DNA of 64,000 bases from assembly GCF_020165195.1 (NCBI RefSeq), contig NZ_JAIUHR010000008.1, forward strand, positions 62,001 through 126,000, read 5' to 3'. The stretch comes from Mesorhizobium sp. CA14. GTDB taxonomy: Bacteria > Pseudomonadota > Alphaproteobacteria > Rhizobiales > Rhizobiaceae. Position 1 is the first letter of the stretch. Each line of letters opens with the position of its first letter. Both the position numbers and the translations under genes were made by a program. Positions 18,248 through 28,912 of this stretch are shown piece after piece. The notes beneath the pieces are model-generated. The model made no database searches, was not told where the DNA came from, and was given only the letters and a program-made list of their open reading frames with translations.

Positions 18248-20569
18248 CTACTTCCGCTTCATCGCCTCGGCGAGCGCCGCGCCGAATGCGCCCTGCGAAG
18301 GCCGCTCCGGCTGGCGTTGTGGCGCTTGAGATCGCGGCGCCGGCTTGCCGCCGCCGTGATCGCGCGAGCCAGCTTTCGATGCACCACCCTCGCCGCCGTC
18401 CTTGCGCATAGACAGCCCGATGCGCTTGCGCTTGATGTCGACATCGACGACCCGCACCTTCACGACATCGCCCGCCTTCACCACCTCATGCGCGTCCTTG
18501 ATGAAGCGGTCGGCCAGTTGCGAGACATGCACCAGCCCGTCCTGGTGGACGCCGATATCGACGAAGGCGCCGAAGGCCGCGACATTGGTGACGGTGCCTT
18601 CGAGCAGCATGCCCAGCTTCAAATCCTTGATGTCATCGACGCCCTCGGCAAAGGTCGCGGTCTTGAAACCGGGGCGCGGGTCGCGGCCAGGCTTTTCCAG
18701 CTCGGCGATGATGTCGCGCACCGTCGGCAGGCCGAACCGCTCGTCGACGAAGACGCGCGGGTCGAGCGCCTTCAGCGCGGCGCTGTCGCCCATCAGCGCG
18801 CGCACGTCGCGGCCGCAGGCGGCGACGATTTTCTTCGCCACGCCATAGGCTTCCGGATGCACCGATGACGCATCGAGCGGCTCCGTCCCGTTCGGGATGC
18901 GCAGGAAGCCGGCGCTTTGCTCGAACGCGCGCGGCCCGAGCCGCGCCACCTTGAGCAGGTCCTTGCGGCTGGCAAACGGCCCGGCCGCGTCGCGATGCGC
19001 AACGATCGCCTCGGCGAGCGACGGCCCAAGTCCCGACACGCGCGCAAGCAGCGGCGCCGAGGCCGTGTTGAGGTCGACGCCGACGGCGTTCACCGCATCC
19101 TCGACCACGGCTTCCAGCGAGCGACCGAGCCGGTACTGGTCGACATCGTGCTGGTACTGGCCGACGCCGATCGACTTCGGCTCGATCTTGACCAGCTCGG
19201 CCAACGGATCCTGCAGGCGTCTGGCGATCGACACCGCGCCGCGCAGCGAGACATCGAGACCGGGGAATTCCGCCGCTGCCGTGGCCGAAGCGGAATAGAC
19301 CGAAGCACCGGCCTCGCTGACGATCACCTTGAGCGGCTTCGGCCCCGCACCTGCCGGCAGGTCCGAAAGCATGTCGGCAACCAGCTTCTCGGTCTCGCGG
19401 CTGCCGGTGCCGTTGCCGATAGAGATCAATTCCACCTTGTGCTGGCGGATGAGGGCGGCAAGTTCGGCCTGCGTGCCGCGCACGTCGTTCCTGGGCGGAA
19501 ACGGATAGACGGTCGTGGTCGCCACCAGCTTGCCGGTGCCGTCGACCACCGCAACCTTGACTCCGGTGCGGATGCCGGGGTCGAGCCCCATGGTCGGTCG
19601 CGAACCGGCCGGCGCCGCAAGCAAAAGATCTTTCAGGTTGCGGGCAAAGACATGGATCGCCTCTTCCTCGGCGCGCTCGCGCAGGTCGCGCATCAGGTCT
19701 AGCGTCAGATGCAGCGACAGTTTGATCCGCCAGGTCCAGCCGGCCACTTCCATTAGCCATTTGTCGCCCGGCAGGCTGCTGCCGATCGCATAGGCATTGG
19801 CAATCATGCGCTCGACCGGTTTGACCGGCGAGGCGTCGTCGGCATCGACCTCAATGTCGAGCGACAGCACTTCTTCGTTGCGGCCGCGCAGCATGGCCAA
19901 GGCACGGTGGCTGGGCACACCCGCCCAGCGCTCGACATGGTCGAAATAGTCGGAGAATTTCGCGCCGGCCTCCTGCTTGCCGTCAACGACCCGAGCGCGC
20001 AGGAAGGCGCGTTCCTTCATATAGGCGCGCAGCTTGCCGACCAGATCGGCATTTTCGGCGAACTGCTCCGACAGGATGTCGCGCGCGCCTTCGAGCGCGG
20101 CCTTGGCGTCGGCCACTTCTTCGGTGACATAAGCGAGGGCGAGCTCGGCCGGGACCGCCGAGCGGTCGGCCAGGATCGCCTCGGCGAGCGGCCCAAGCCC
20201 TCGCTCCTTGGCGATCTCGGCCTTGGTGCGTCGCTTCGGCTTATAGGGCAGATAGATGTCCTCGAGCTCCGCCTTTGTGGCGGCCGCGGCGATCTTGGCT
20301 TCCAGTTCCTCGGTCAGCTTGCCCTGCTCGCGGATCGAGCTGACGATCGTCTCGCGCCGCGCGTCGAGCTCGCGCAGATAGGCGAGCCGCTCGGAAAGGT
20401 CGCGCAATTGCGTGTCGTCAAGCCCGCCGGTGACCTCCTTGCGGTAGCGTGCCACGAAGGGAACTGTCGCACCTTCGTCGAGCAGCCCGATTGCCGCTGC
20501 GGCCTGTTCCGGCCGCGCGCCGATCTCGGCCGCGATGATTGCTGCGATGCGCTTGATATCCGATGCCAT
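18248..20569 (-). CDS. tex: Tex-family RNA-binding transcription accessory protein
   Basis: A 773-aa Tex protein, normal length. The N-terminal helical region includes [20 protein letters not shown]; a YqgF-like RNase H fold follows ([20 protein letters not shown]), then helix-hairpin-helix repeats ([20 protein letters not shown]) and an S1 RNA-binding domain from about residue 655 ([20 protein letters not shown]). The tail is charged and low-complexity ([19 protein letters not shown]). Tex binds nucleic acid and influences transcription and stress survival. It is apparently monocistronic. Confidence 0.93.
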   Translation of the reverse strand: MASDIKRIAAIIAAEIGARPEQAAAAIGLLDEGATVPFVARYRKEVTGGLDDTQLRDLSERLAYLRELDARRETIVSSIREQGKLTEELEAKIAAAATKAELEDIYLPYKPKRRTKAEIAKERGLGPLAEAILADRSAVPAELALAYVTEEVADAKAALEGARDILSEQFAENADLVGKLRAYMKERAFLRARVVDGKQEAGAKFSDYFDHVERWAGVPSHRALAMLRGRNEEVLSLDIEVDADDASPVKPVERMIANAYAIGSSLPGDKWLMEVAGWTWRIKLSLHLTLDLMRDLRERAEEEAIHVFARNLKDLLLAAPAGSRPTMGLDPGIRTGVKVAVVDGTGKLVATTTVYPFPPRNDVRGTQAELAALIRQHKVELISIGNGTGSRETEKLVADMLSDLPAGAGPKPLKVIVSEAGASVYSASATAAAEFPGLDVSLRGAVSIARRLQDPLAELVKIEPKSIGVGQYQHDVDQYRLGRSLEAVVEDAVNAVGVDLNTASAPLLARVSGLGPSLAEAIVAHRDAAGPFASRKDLLKVARLGPRAFEQSAGFLRIPNGTEPLDASSVHPEAYGVAKKIVAACGRDVRALMGDSAALKALDPRVFVDERFGLPTVRDIIAELEKPGRDPRPGFKTATFAEGVDDIKDLKLGMLLEGTVTNVAAFGAFVDIGVHQDGLVHVSQLADRFIKDAHEVVKAGDVVKVRVVDVDIKRKRIGLSMRKDGGEGGASKAGSRDHGGGKPAPRSQAPQRQPERPSQGAFGAALAEAMKRK

Positions 20570-20691
20570 GCTCGTCCCTGTCGAAAAGAGCGGCGACCAT
20601 AGGCCGGGAGAACTGCTACGCCAACCGCAACGGTTTCATCACGCGCCGAAGGTCCACAGAAAACAGCCCTTGGAAGCAGCCTCTGGTCGGC

Positions 20692-21870
20692 TCAGACCAT
20701 GCCGCTCAACGCCTTGAAGAATGCCACGAGCTCCGCATCCAGCTTGTCGTCCACGGGCTCCGGCTGCGACGACATCTTGGCGATGACCACCTCGGCCTTC
20801 GGATTGACGTAGAGCCACTGGCCGTGAATGCCGATGCCGCAGAAGGCGCCGCTGTCGTGGCCGGTCTGGTACCATTTGTTACGGTAGCGTCCCTTCGGGA
20901 ACAAAAACGCCATCGTGCCGCGTTGCCAGGCCTCAAAGCTGCCGCCGGTGGCGATCGTGTCGTGCACCCAGGCTTCCGGCACGATGCGGCGGCCATTCGC
21001 TGTGCCGCCCTGCCGCATCATCTCGCCGATCCGGGCAAGATCGCGCGGCGTCATCGACATGCCGCCGGCCGTGCGCGCCGTGCCTTCCATGTCGACCGTC
21101 ACCGACATTTCGCTTGCGGCACCGAGCGGCAGCCAAAGCTTTTCGCTGAGCAACGCGCTGACGCGCATGCCGGAAGCCCGCTCGACCAGGATGCCGAGCA
21201 CGTCCGAGTTGGGCGAGCGGTAGCGGTAGGTCTTGCCATGCGGCTCGGCAAGCCGCTGAATGGTCATCAGGAATGCTGCGAGGCTCTCGGACCCGCCGCC
21301 AGGATTCCACAGCGTCGAGCGGCGATAGCGGGCGAAGGCGCTTTCCGGATCGAGATAGGCTTCCTCGAAATCGAGGCTGACGGTCATGTCGAGCACGTTG
21401 CGCACGCTCGCATCGACATAGGCCGAGCTCTTGGCTTCGGGGATGTATTCTGTAACCGGCGCGTCGAGGTCAAATATACCCTCGCCTTCCAGTATGCCTG
21501 CGAGGATCGCCGTCACCGACTTGCTGATCGAAAAGATGATGTGGCGCGCTCCGAACGGCATATGCGGCGCCGACCAGTCGCCGACAAGCTTGCCGGCCTT
21601 CAGGATCGTCAGCCCGTCCGTGTCGGAACGCTTCAGGAAGCTCTCGACGGTCTCACTGCCGCCGGCAAGCGATATCTTTTCCTCAAGCAATGCGCCGAGC
21701 GGTTTCGCTTGGCTCTCGCCGCCGGGCGCCGCCGCGACATGCGCGCTCGGCACCAGCTCGCCGACATTCTGGAAGGACCATCGGTTGAACGGCGAAAGCC
21801 GCCAGTTGTCGAGCCGCACATCCTTGCGGGCAAAGCCGTATCTGGCCTCGAACGCGGTCTTGCCGCTCAT
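20692..21870 (-). CDS. Serine hydrolase, class C beta-lactamase fold
   Basis: A 392-aa beta-lactamase/esterase-fold hydrolase. The active-site SxxK is Ser114-Ile-Ser-Lys117 (IIFSISKSVTAIL) and the second motif is YRSPNSDVLG. Start 21870 (MSGKTAFEARYGF) has GGGAGA a few nt upstream. No signal peptide, so likely cytoplasmic. It is the last gene of a polyamine-type ABC transporter operon and a distant paralogue of the gene just before it (shared WxFQ and GxLIxxWxxP-like stretches). Probable amide or ester hydrolase for the imported compound; the substrate is inferred from context only. Confidence 0.82.
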   Translation of the reverse strand: MSGKTAFEARYGFARKDVRLDNWRLSPFNRWSFQNVGELVPSAHVAAAPGGESQAKPLGALLEEKISLAGGSETVESFLKRSDTDGLTILKAGKLVGDWSAPHMPFGARHIIFSISKSVTAILAGILEGEGIFDLDAPVTEYIPEAKSSAYVDASVRNVLDMTVSLDFEEAYLDPESAFARYRRSTLWNPGGGSESLAAFLMTIQRLAEPHGKTYRYRSPNSDVLGILVERASGMRVSALLSEKLWLPLGAASEMSVTVDMEGTARTAGGMSMTPRDLARIGEMMRQGGTANGRRIVPEAWVHDTIATGGSFEAWQRGTMAFLFPKGRYRNKWYQTGHDSGAFCGIGIHGQWLYVNPKAEVVIAKMSSQPEPVDDKLDAELVAFFKALSGMV

Positions 21871-21898
21871 GATGCTCTCCCGGATCTTATTTGCGGTT

Positions 21899-23095
21899 TC
21901 AGGCCAGCGCGGCGGCAATGGCATGCACCGCCTTCTGCGTCGCCACCGAATAGACGGAGTTGACGAAATCCGGATAGGTCGAAAGCTTTACCACGACGAT
22001 CCTGTGTTCCCAGCTCATATGGATCAATTGGCCAAACACACCGCGGCACATCAGCGAGCGTGAGCGCGAATCCTCGATCCAGAACTGGTTGCGGTAGCTG
22101 CCGTCCGGAAGGCTCGGGCTGAAATTCGGCCCGTGCCTGCCGTTGCGTGTCGCCTCGATCCAGTCGGCCGGGATCACGCCGCCGCCATTGTCGAGGATCA
22201 ATTGCCCGAAGCGGCCATAGTCACGCAGCGTCGCATTGAAGCCGCCATCGGCAAGCGCATAGCCGGCGCTGTCGACGGTGAAGCAGGCGCTCTCGTCGGC
22301 GCCGAGCTTCTGCCAGAGTTCTTCCGAGACCAACTGCGCCAGGCGCTTGCCGCTCACCCGCTCCATGATGAAGGCGAGCACGTCGGTCTCGATCGAGCGA
22401 TATTCGAACGCCTCGCCATGCGGGCGCACTCTGTCCTTCAACCGCAGGATCAGCTCGAAGAGGTGCGACGGCCATGCAAAGTCCGGATCGCTGCCCGGCG
22501 GGATCGGCTTCCAGCCGGTCGCGACATCGACCTGGCCGATATCGGAATAGCGGTCGGTATATTCCTCGGAAAAGCGCACGCCCGTCGTCATGTCGAGCAC
22601 ATGCTGTACCGTGGCGCCGGCCCAGCCGGTCTCGCCGAGCTCCGGCAGATAGTCGGTGACCAGCCTGCCCGGATCGATCAGGCCGCGCCCAACCAGGATA
22701 CCGCACACCGCTCCGGTGACCGACTTCGCCATCGACTGCGACAGATGCAGCGTGCGCTCGTTCATGCCGTTGAAATAGCGCTCATAGGCAATCCTGCCGT
22801 CCTTCAGCACCAGGAAGCCGTCGGCATAGGTTTCGTCGAGCAGGCCGGCGAGCGTCGTCGCCGCGCCTTTGCTATCGACCACCGGCAGATCGTCGAGATC
22901 CACCTCCGCGCGCTCGAGGCGATGGCGATGGCCGCTACCGCGCCACACCTCGATGGTCGGCAGGAATTCGCGGATATGCTGGAAGGCCCAGCGGTTCCAG
23001 GGCGGCCGATCCCAATCGAGCTTCGGCGGCACCAGCTTGGGCGGCGAGCCCTGCATGATCGGCGGCCGCGGATCGGAGTTGCGATAGGATTGCAT
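21899..23095 (-). CDS. Serine hydrolase, class C beta-lactamase fold
   Basis: A 398-aa hydrolase with SxxK as Ser121-Met-Ala-Lys124 (LHLSQSMAKSVTG) and second motif YRSIETDVLAF. The start at 23095 is set by GGAGG five nt upstream; the upstream MSREDL extension is rejected. No signal peptide. It sits directly after the periplasmic binding-protein gene and 28 nt before a second hydrolase of the same fold. Two such enzymes in an uptake operon suggest intracellular hydrolysis of the imported molecule. Confidence 0.82.
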   Translation of the reverse strand: MQSYRNSDPRPPIMQGSPPKLVPPKLDWDRPPWNRWAFQHIREFLPTIEVWRGSGHRHRLERAEVDLDDLPVVDSKGAATTLAGLLDETYADGFLVLKDGRIAYERYFNGMNERTLHLSQSMAKSVTGAVCGILVGRGLIDPGRLVTDYLPELGETGWAGATVQHVLDMTTGVRFSEEYTDRYSDIGQVDVATGWKPIPPGSDPDFAWPSHLFELILRLKDRVRPHGEAFEYRSIETDVLAFIMERVSGKRLAQLVSEELWQKLGADESACFTVDSAGYALADGGFNATLRDYGRFGQLILDNGGGVIPADWIEATRNGRHGPNFSPSLPDGSYRNQFWIEDSRSRSLMCRGVFGQLIHMSWEHRIVVVKLSTYPDFVNSVYSVATQKAVHAIAAALA

Positions 23096-23118
23096 CAAAT
23101 CCTCCCTGGACACACGAA

Positions 23119-23138
23119 GGGGAGGCCGGAGCCTCCCC
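23119..23138 (-). terminator. GC-rich hairpin after the binding-protein gene
   Basis: GGGGAGGC (23119-23126) and GCCTCCCC (23131-23138) form a perfect 8-bp stem with a 4-nt loop, 25 nt after the binding-protein stop and before the next gene's start. There is no long T-run, so it may protect the 3' end of the binding-protein mRNA rather than terminate fully. Confidence 0.5.
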
Positions 23139-23162
23139 TCCTTTCATACCTGGCTGCGAAAA

Positions 23163-24191
23163 TTACTTGCGCAGGTTCGTCCAGATCTTGTTGTAGATCT
23201 CCACCACGTCCGGCGGGCACGGCGGCACGAATTCCGCTGCCGGAGCGCCTGCCGGCGGATTGAGTTCCGGCGAGTTGGCGAACTCCGGCGGCAGGAATTT
23301 GTGACTGCCCGCGATGCCATTGTCGTACCCGGCAAACTCGGAGATCAGCGCCGCGTTCTCAGGCGCCATGACGAAGTCCTGGAACAGCTTGGCGTTCTCG
23401 AGGTTCTTGGCCCCCTTCAGCACTGCGACATTGTCCATCCAGCCTTCGATGCCTTCCTTCGGATAGGCATATTTGATCGCCGGAATCTTCTGGCGCGAGC
23501 GGTAGGCCGCACCATTCCACTGTTCGGTCACAATCACATCGCCGGAGGTGATCTTGGTGATGGTGTCGTAGCTGAAGGTCTTCCATGACGGTTTGGCGGC
23601 CATGAGGATGTCGTTGATCTTCTTCAGGCTGGTCTTGTCGGCGCCGCAGCGCGGCACGCCGGCGTAGCGCTCGGCGGCGTGCATGACGGTATTGACATCG
23701 TCGAGCACGTTGATCTGGCCTTTCAATTCGTTCGGCGGATCGAACAGGATCGCCAGCGTATCGATGTTGCCCTTGAACTTGTCCATGTTTACGGAGAACG
23801 TCGTCGTGCCGAACTGCCACGGCGCTGTGTAGTGGCGACCCTTGTCCCAATAGATATCGAGGAAGCGCGGATCGATGTTCTTGCCGTTCGGCATCGCATT
23901 GGGCTCGGTCTTTTCGAGCAGGCCCTCTTCGATCATGATCTTCACGGTGTAGTCGGACGGCACCACGATGTCGTACCCGGAATTGCCGGCGCGCACCTTG
24001 GACAGCATGGTTTCGTTGGAATCGTAGTCGTCCAAAGTCACCTTGACGTTGTACTGCTTCTCGAACTTGTCGATCAGCTTGGGGTTGGTGTAATCCCCCC
24101 AGTTGTAGATGTGCAGTTCGCCGTCGGCGAGCGCCGGTACTGCCCATAGCAGAACGGCCGCGGAAACGGCCGCCATCAGTTTTCCAGACAT
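23163..24191 (-). CDS. Periplasmic polyamine-type ABC substrate-binding protein (PotF/PotD-like)
   Basis: A 342-aa binding protein with a signal peptide (MSGKLMAAVSAAVLLWAV, cleaved near PALADG). The mature part starts ELHIYNWGDYTNPKLIDKFE, the classic opening of PotD/PotF proteins, and has NSGYDIVVPSDYTVKIMI and YIHY-like loops of family 1 polyamine binders. Start 24191 follows AAGGAGA. The gene follows the two permeases. Binding of putrescine, spermidine or an acylated derivative is inferred. Confidence 0.88.
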   Translation of the reverse strand: MSGKLMAAVSAAVLLWAVPALADGELHIYNWGDYTNPKLIDKFEKQYNVKVTLDDYDSNETMLSKVRAGNSGYDIVVPSDYTVKIMIEEGLLEKTEPNAMPNGKNIDPRFLDIYWDKGRHYTAPWQFGTTTFSVNMDKFKGNIDTLAILFDPPNELKGQINVLDDVNTVMHAAERYAGVPRCGADKTSLKKINDILMAAKPSWKTFSYDTITKITSGDVIVTEQWNGAAYRSRQKIPAIKYAYPKEGIEGWMDNVAVLKGAKNLENAKLFQDFVMAPENAALISEFAGYDNGIAGSHKFLPPEFANSPELNPPAGAPAAEFVPPCPPDVVEIYNKIWTNLRK

Positions 24192-24236
24192 TTTATGTTC
24201 TCCTTGCCTTCCCATTGTTGTGTTGGAGTTCTTGGA

Positions 24237-25049
24237 TCATTTTGCGCGTCGCCGTGCGATTAGGAACGAGACCGAGACGAACAGGATCGACACCAGGAGC
24301 AGGATGGTCGAGATGGCGTTGATCTCCGGCGTCATCGGCCGCCGGATCTGGTTCCAGATGTAGAGAGGCAGCGTCGTCTGGCCGGGGCCGGCGACGAGCT
24401 GCGTGATGGTGAAATCGTCGAAGGAGACGATGAAGGCCAGCGCCGCGCCCGACATGATGCCGGGGACCAGCAGCGGCAGTGTGATGCGCTTGAAGGCGTT
24501 CCACGGCGTCGCATAAAGGTCGGCCGCCGCATATTCCAGCGTCAGGTCCATGTCCTCAAGCCGCGCCCTGATCGGCATATAGGCGAAGGGGATGCAGAAC
24601 ACTGTGTGGGCGAAGATCAGATTGCCGATGCCGAAATTCAGCCCGAGCGTCCCGGCGATCAGCGCGAAGAAGGAAAGCGTCGCCACCGCCGTGATGATCT
24701 CCGGCACCATCAGTGGCAGGTTGATGATCATGAACGCCGCGGCAAGCCCGCGCCATGGCTTCACCCTTGTCATGCCGATTGCCGCAAGCGTCGCGCAGAT
24801 GGTCGAGACGATCGTCGCGGTCACCGAGATGATCAGCGTGTTTTTCGCGGCGCTGTGGAATTCCTCGTTGAGGAACGCGCTGCCGTACCAATTGAGCGTG
24901 ACGCCTTCCCAATGCGTGACCAGCGAGCCGCTGTTGAACGAGAAGATCATTAGGATCAGCACCGGTATGTAGAGCACCAGCAGGCAGATGATGGCGATCG
25001 AGCGGAAGCCCGGCTGGTCCTTGATGTCCATGACGCGGGGCTCAGCCAT
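24237..25049 (-). CDS. Polyamine-type ABC transporter permease (PotC/PotI-like)
   Basis: A 270-aa inner-membrane permease with about six transmembrane helices (first IAIICLLVLYIPVLILMIFS) and the EAA loop that contacts the ATPase (DLTLEYAAADLYATPWNAFK). The ATG at 25049 overlaps the preceding permease by 8 nt; MDIKDQPGFRS at 25031 is an alternative start. Pairs with the other permease to form the membrane channel. Confidence 0.88.
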   Translation of the reverse strand: MAEPRVMDIKDQPGFRSIAIICLLVLYIPVLILMIFSFNSGSLVTHWEGVTLNWYGSAFLNEEFHSAAKNTLIISVTATIVSTICATLAAIGMTRVKPWRGLAAAFMIINLPLMVPEIITAVATLSFFALIAGTLGLNFGIGNLIFAHTVFCIPFAYMPIRARLEDMDLTLEYAAADLYATPWNAFKRITLPLLVPGIMSGAALAFIVSFDDFTITQLVAGPGQTTLPLYIWNQIRRPMTPEINAISTILLLVSILFVSVSFLIARRRAK

Positions 25050-26004
25050 GCTGCACCTTCCCCGACGTGTTGCGGACATAGAAGAACAACGCCACCAGCA
25101 CCGCCGCCATCAGGATCAGCGCCTGCGCGCAGCCGAGCGGCCAGTTGCGGCCCGAACCGAATTGCTGCGCGATGAGATCGCCGATCATCAGGTGCACGCC
25201 GCCGCCCAGGATCAGCGGCGTCACATAGGCGCCGAGCGCCGGGATGAAGACGAGCAGGCAGCCGGCGATGATGCCGGGCTTGGACAGCGGGATGATCACC
25301 CGCCACAGCACCTGCCGGCGCGTCGCATAGAGGTCGTAGGCTGCCTCGACCAAGCGGAAGTCGAGTTTCTCCAGGCTCGAATAGAGCGGCAGCACCATGA
25401 AAGGCAGGAAGGCGTAGAGCAGGCCGAGTTGAATGGCGAAGTTGGTGTAGAGCATCGTGATCGGCTTCTCGATCACGCCGAGCGCCAGAAGCGCGTCGTT
25501 GATCAGGCCCTCGTCGCGAATGATGAACATGATCGCCAGCGTGCGGACCAGAAGGTTCGACCAGAATGGAATCGTGATCAGAAGCACCCACCAGTTGCGC
25601 TGCGCCGGCGGTCGCGTGGCCATGAAATAGGCGGTCGGAAACCCGAGCAGCAAGCAGATGATGGTCGTCACCACCGCGAACAGGAAGGAGCGCAGGTAGA
25701 TGATCAGGAAGTCCGGGGTGAATTGCAGCGTATCGTCGAAAATGTCGCGCTGGAACAGGAAGTTCAGATAGGCGTCGGTCGAGAACTGCCATTGCACGCC
25801 GCCATAGGGCGCGGCGACGAGGAACGAGTAGACGCAGATGATGATGAGCGGCAGCACGCCGAATATGCCGATGATTATCAGCGCCGGCAGCGACAGCAGC
25901 CGGTTGCGCCGCGCGCCGGCTTTCACCGCCTGGGCCTCGAACAACGCAGCCTTGGAGAGCGGTTGTGGCGACAGCGGGGTTGGGGAGAGCGTGGCTGTCG
26001 TCAT
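25042..26004 (-). CDS. Polyamine-type ABC transporter permease (PotB/PotH-like)
   Basis: A 320-aa inner-membrane permease with a cytoplasmic N-terminal stretch of about 35 residues, six helices (for example LLSLPALIIIGIFGVLPLII) and EAA loop LVEAAYDLYATRRQVLWRVI. The start overlaps the ATPase stop as TGATG (26002-26006), and the stop overlaps the next permease. First membrane subunit of the transporter. Confidence 0.88.
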   Translation of the reverse strand: MTTATLSPTPLSPQPLSKAALFEAQAVKAGARRNRLLSLPALIIIGIFGVLPLIIICVYSFLVAAPYGGVQWQFSTDAYLNFLFQRDIFDDTLQFTPDFLIIYLRSFLFAVVTTIICLLLGFPTAYFMATRPPAQRNWWVLLITIPFWSNLLVRTLAIMFIIRDEGLINDALLALGVIEKPITMLYTNFAIQLGLLYAFLPFMVLPLYSSLEKLDFRLVEAAYDLYATRRQVLWRVIIPLSKPGIIAGCLLVFIPALGAYVTPLILGGGVHLMIGDLIAQQFGSGRNWPLGCAQALILMAAVLVALFFYVRNTSGKVQHG

Positions 26005-27167
26005 CAGTCTTTCAGAACGCGGGCGGCGTCCTCCTCGAACTGGATGCCGACCTTGGCGCCGGTCGCGTAGGTCACCGGCGACGACCGGCTGTTCTGATGG
26101 CGCACGATGAAATTGTCGCCGCCGTCGAGCTTCACGTGATAATGCGTGTCGGTGCCGAAATAGACAATGTTGGACAGCGTTCCGGCGATCGTGCCCTTGG
26201 CCGGATCGGCGACAAGATCGGCATGCTCGGGGCGCACCACCAGCGTCACTTCGCCGGTCGGATCGAAGCCTTCCGGATAGCCCGCGCTGATCGTGGCGCT
26301 GCTGGCGAATTTGACCGTCGCCACGCCGCCCTGCTTCGACACCACCGTACCCGGCAGGAAATTCGTTTCGCCGATGAAGTCGGCGACGAAGCGTTCGGCC
26401 GGCCGGTCGTAGATGTCGCGCGGAGTGCCGACCTGCAGGATCTTGCCGGCTGACATGACCGCGATGCGGTCGGACATGGTCAGCGCTTCCTCCTGGTCAT
26501 GGGTGACGAAGATGAAGGTGATGCCGGTCTCGTGCTGCAGCCGCTTCAGCTCGATCTGCATTTCCTTGCGCAGCTTGTAGTCCAGCGCCGAAAGCGGCTC
26601 GTCGAGCAAGAGCACCTTCGGCTGCGGCGCCAAGGCCCGGGCCAGCGCCACGCGCTGCTGCTGGCCGCCCGAAATCTGGCTGGTGCGCCGCGCCTTGAGC
26701 GCCTCCATCTTGACCAGCTTCAGCATCTGCGCGACGCGCGCCTCGATCTCCGCTTTCGGCTTGCCGAGCATCTCCAGCCCGAAGCCGATATTCTGCGCCA
26801 CCGTCATGTGCGGGAAGAGCGCATAGCTCTGGAAGACAGTGTTGACCGGGCGTTTGTAGGGTGGCAGCGGCGCGATGTCCTGGCCGTGCAGCAGGATCTC
26901 GCCGGCGGTTGGGAAATCGAAGCCGGCAATCAATCTCAGCAGTGTCGTCTTTCCGCATCCGGAGGGGCCGAGCAGTGTGAAAAATTCGTTCTCGCGGATC
27001 GACACCGACACCGTGTCGAGGGCGGCTACCTGGTTTTCGCCGGTTCCGAAAACCTTGCGAACACCGCGAACTTCGATCGCGTTCTTACCCGGTTGTTCCG
27101 GCACGATTACCCCATTGAGAGCGCCTGCTCTTGTCGGCAGGTGTGTTCCTGTTTTGATTGTCACCAT
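26004..27167 (-). CDS. Polyamine-type ABC transporter ATP-binding protein (PotA/PotG-like)
   Basis: A 387-aa ATPase: Walker [11 protein letters not shown]-loop [13 protein letters not shown], signature [15 protein letters not shown], Walker [14 protein letters not shown]-loop VTHDQEEAL, and a TOBE domain near the C-terminus. The start at 27167 ([12 protein letters not shown]) gives a roughly 30-residue N-terminal tail longer than typical; its ribosome-binding site is weak and an internal start is possible. First gene of the six-gene transporter-hydrolase operon. Confidence 0.9.
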   Translation of the reverse strand: MVTIKTGTHLPTRAGALNGVIVPEQPGKNAIEVRGVRKVFGTGENQVAALDTVSVSIRENEFFTLLGPSGCGKTTLLRLIAGFDFPTAGEILLHGQDIAPLPPYKRPVNTVFQSYALFPHMTVAQNIGFGLEMLGKPKAEIEARVAQMLKLVKMEALKARRTSQISGGQQQRVALARALAPQPKVLLLDEPLSALDYKLRKEMQIELKRLQHETGITFIFVTHDQEEALTMSDRIAVMSAGKILQVGTPRDIYDRPAERFVADFIGETNFLPGTVVSKQGGVATVKFASSATISAGYPEGFDPTGEVTLVVRPEHADLVADPAKGTIAGTLSNIVYFGTDTHYHVKLDGGDNFIVRHQNSRSSPVTYATGAKVGIQFEEDAARVLKD

Positions 27168-27244
27168 AAGCCGGTCGGCTTGGCAACTGCGCGGCAGTGA
27201 CTCGATCCGAGTCCCCATTCAATTAAGCAATTCCTATGCCATCG

Positions 27245-28912
27245 TTAGGCTTGGTAGGTGATCCTCCCTCCGCAGATAGTGGTCACCGGATGCACGGTGT
27301 TCAGCGCTTCCGGCGCGGTCGCCTCGATATCGGCCGACAAAACGACGATATCGGCGAGATATCCCGTTTTGAGGCGACCCTTGCGATGTTCGTTGAACTC
27401 GGCATAGGCGCCCTCGACCGTGTAGCCCGCTATTGCCTCCTGCAACGAGAAGCTCTGGTCCGGCATGCCTTCTGCCCAAGGCTTGCGCATCACTGCCGCC
27501 TGGATGGACAGGATCGGATCGACCGGCGAAACCGGCCAGTCGGACGCGAAAACCACGCGCGCGCCGGCGTTTTTCAGCGTGCGCCAGGCATAGCTCAACG
27601 GCCACTTGTCGCGGCCGATGCGCGAGATCGTCGGCTCGAGCGGGAAGTTCATGGCGCCGGGCGGATGCGCCGGCTGCATCGACGCCAACACGCCGAGCTC
27701 GGCGAAGCGCGGCACGTCCGGGGCCGTGATCACTTCGATATGCTCGACGCGATGCCGGCTGTCGCGCCGACCGTTCTTCTTCAGCGCCGCCTGATAGCCG
27801 TCGAGCACCGCCCGCACGGCGCCGTCGCCGATCGAGTGCACAGCGATCTGCAGGCCGCGCCTGTCGGCCTCGACCGCCACCTCGGCGAAATGTTCCGGCG
27901 AAAACAGCGGCTCGCCGCGCCATCCGGGCCGGTCGGCATAGTCGTCCACCATCACCGCCGTCCAGGAATCCAGCACGCCGTCATAGAAGAGCTTGACCAT
28001 GCCGGACGACAGCCAATCGGAATGATAGGTCTGGGCCATCCGCGAGGCTTTTTCCAGCATGTCCAGCTTCATGAAATTCTTGAAGTGGAAAGGGATCTTG
28101 GTGCGGCACAGCAGCCGTCCCTCTTCTTCCAGCCCGGCCAGCAGCTCGAGCTGGTAGAGATTGCCGTCCATGTTCTGGATCGAGGTGATGCCATGCTTGG
28201 CGCACCATTCAAGCCCGCGGTGCATCAGGTCGCGATCGGCTGCCAGTTCCTTCGCCGAAGGATAAGGATCCGGCTCGGCGCCCTCGAGGCCAAGCCGTGT
28301 CCGGTTCGCCCCGTAATGGTCGAGGACCGGTCCGAAGGCTTCGCCTTCGCGCAGTTCGCCGGCGGCAAGCCCGTCGGCGCCCATGACGACCTCATTGCCC
28401 TGTCCGACCTGCCGGCCATGGAGCAGCCCGGCCTCTTCCAGCGCCTTGGTGTTCGCCCACATCGTGTGGTGATCCGAAGCCGACATGGCGAAGGGCCGGT
28501 CGGGAATGATGCGGTCGAGATCGTGGCGGGTCACCGGCTCCGGCAGGATGGCGTAGTCGACGCCGGCGCCGATCAGAAGCCTGGCGTCCGGCCGCTTCGC
28601 CGCGAAATCCTGGATCGCGTCGCGCAGCGCGTCGAAGCCATGCACGCCGGCCAGATGCAGATTGTCGAGCTCGGCCGCGCCGCCGAACAGATGCATATGC
28701 GCTTCGATGAATCCCGGCAGGACCGAGCCGCCCAGAGCGTCGACAACCTTTGTCGCCGGCCCTTTGAGCTCTTCGATGGAAGCGCGGCTGCCGATGGCAA
28801 TGATGGCGCCGTCCTTGACGGCAACAGCCTCGGCGGCGGGATTGTCGTCGTCCATGGTCAGCACACGGCCGTTGACGACCACCAGATCCGCACCACCATT
28901 CGCAACCGACAT
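27245..28912 (-). CDS. Amidohydrolase family 3 protein, YtcJ-like
   Basis: A 555-aa metal-dependent amidohydrolase. The N-terminal urease-like beta domain (ADLVVVNGRVLTMDDDNPAA) leads to the metal-binding HxH in GFIEAHMHLFGG; later metal and catalytic parts include VAVEADRRGLQIAVHSIGDG and VVFASDWPVSPVDP. YtcJ-like enzymes hydrolyse N-acyl or formamide bonds. Start 28912 (MSVANGGADLVVV) is set by GGAG five nt upstream. It lies 77 nt upstream of the transporter operon on the same strand and is divergent from the TetR gene. Confidence 0.85.
   Translation of the reverse strand: MSVANGGADLVVVNGRVLTMDDDNPAAEAVAVKDGAIIAIGSRASIEELKGPATKVVDALGGSVLPGFIEAHMHLFGGAAELDNLHLAGVHGFDALRDAIQDFAAKRPDARLLIGAGVDYAILPEPVTRHDLDRIIPDRPFAMSASDHHTMWANTKALEEAGLLHGRQVGQGNEVVMGADGLAAGELREGEAFGPVLDHYGANRTRLGLEGAEPDPYPSAKELAADRDLMHRGLEWCAKHGITSIQNMDGNLYQLELLAGLEEEGRLLCRTKIPFHFKNFMKLDMLEKASRMAQTYHSDWLSSGMVKLFYDGVLDSWTAVMVDDYADRPGWRGEPLFSPEHFAEVAVEADRRGLQIAVHSIGDGAVRAVLDGYQAALKKNGRRDSRHRVEHIEVITAPDVPRFAELGVLASMQPAHPPGAMNFPLEPTISRIGRDKWPLSYAWRTLKNAGARVVFASDWPVSPVDPILSIQAAVMRKPWAEGMPDQSFSLQEAIAGYTVEGAYAEFNEHRKGRLKTGYLADIVVLSADIEATAPEALNTVHPVTTICGGRITYQA

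Noticed and set aside
20692..23095. Two serine hydrolases as antibiotic-resistance beta-lactamases
   Set aside because: No signal peptides, and context is a nutrient transporter operon; the SxxK fold is shared by many esterases and amidases.
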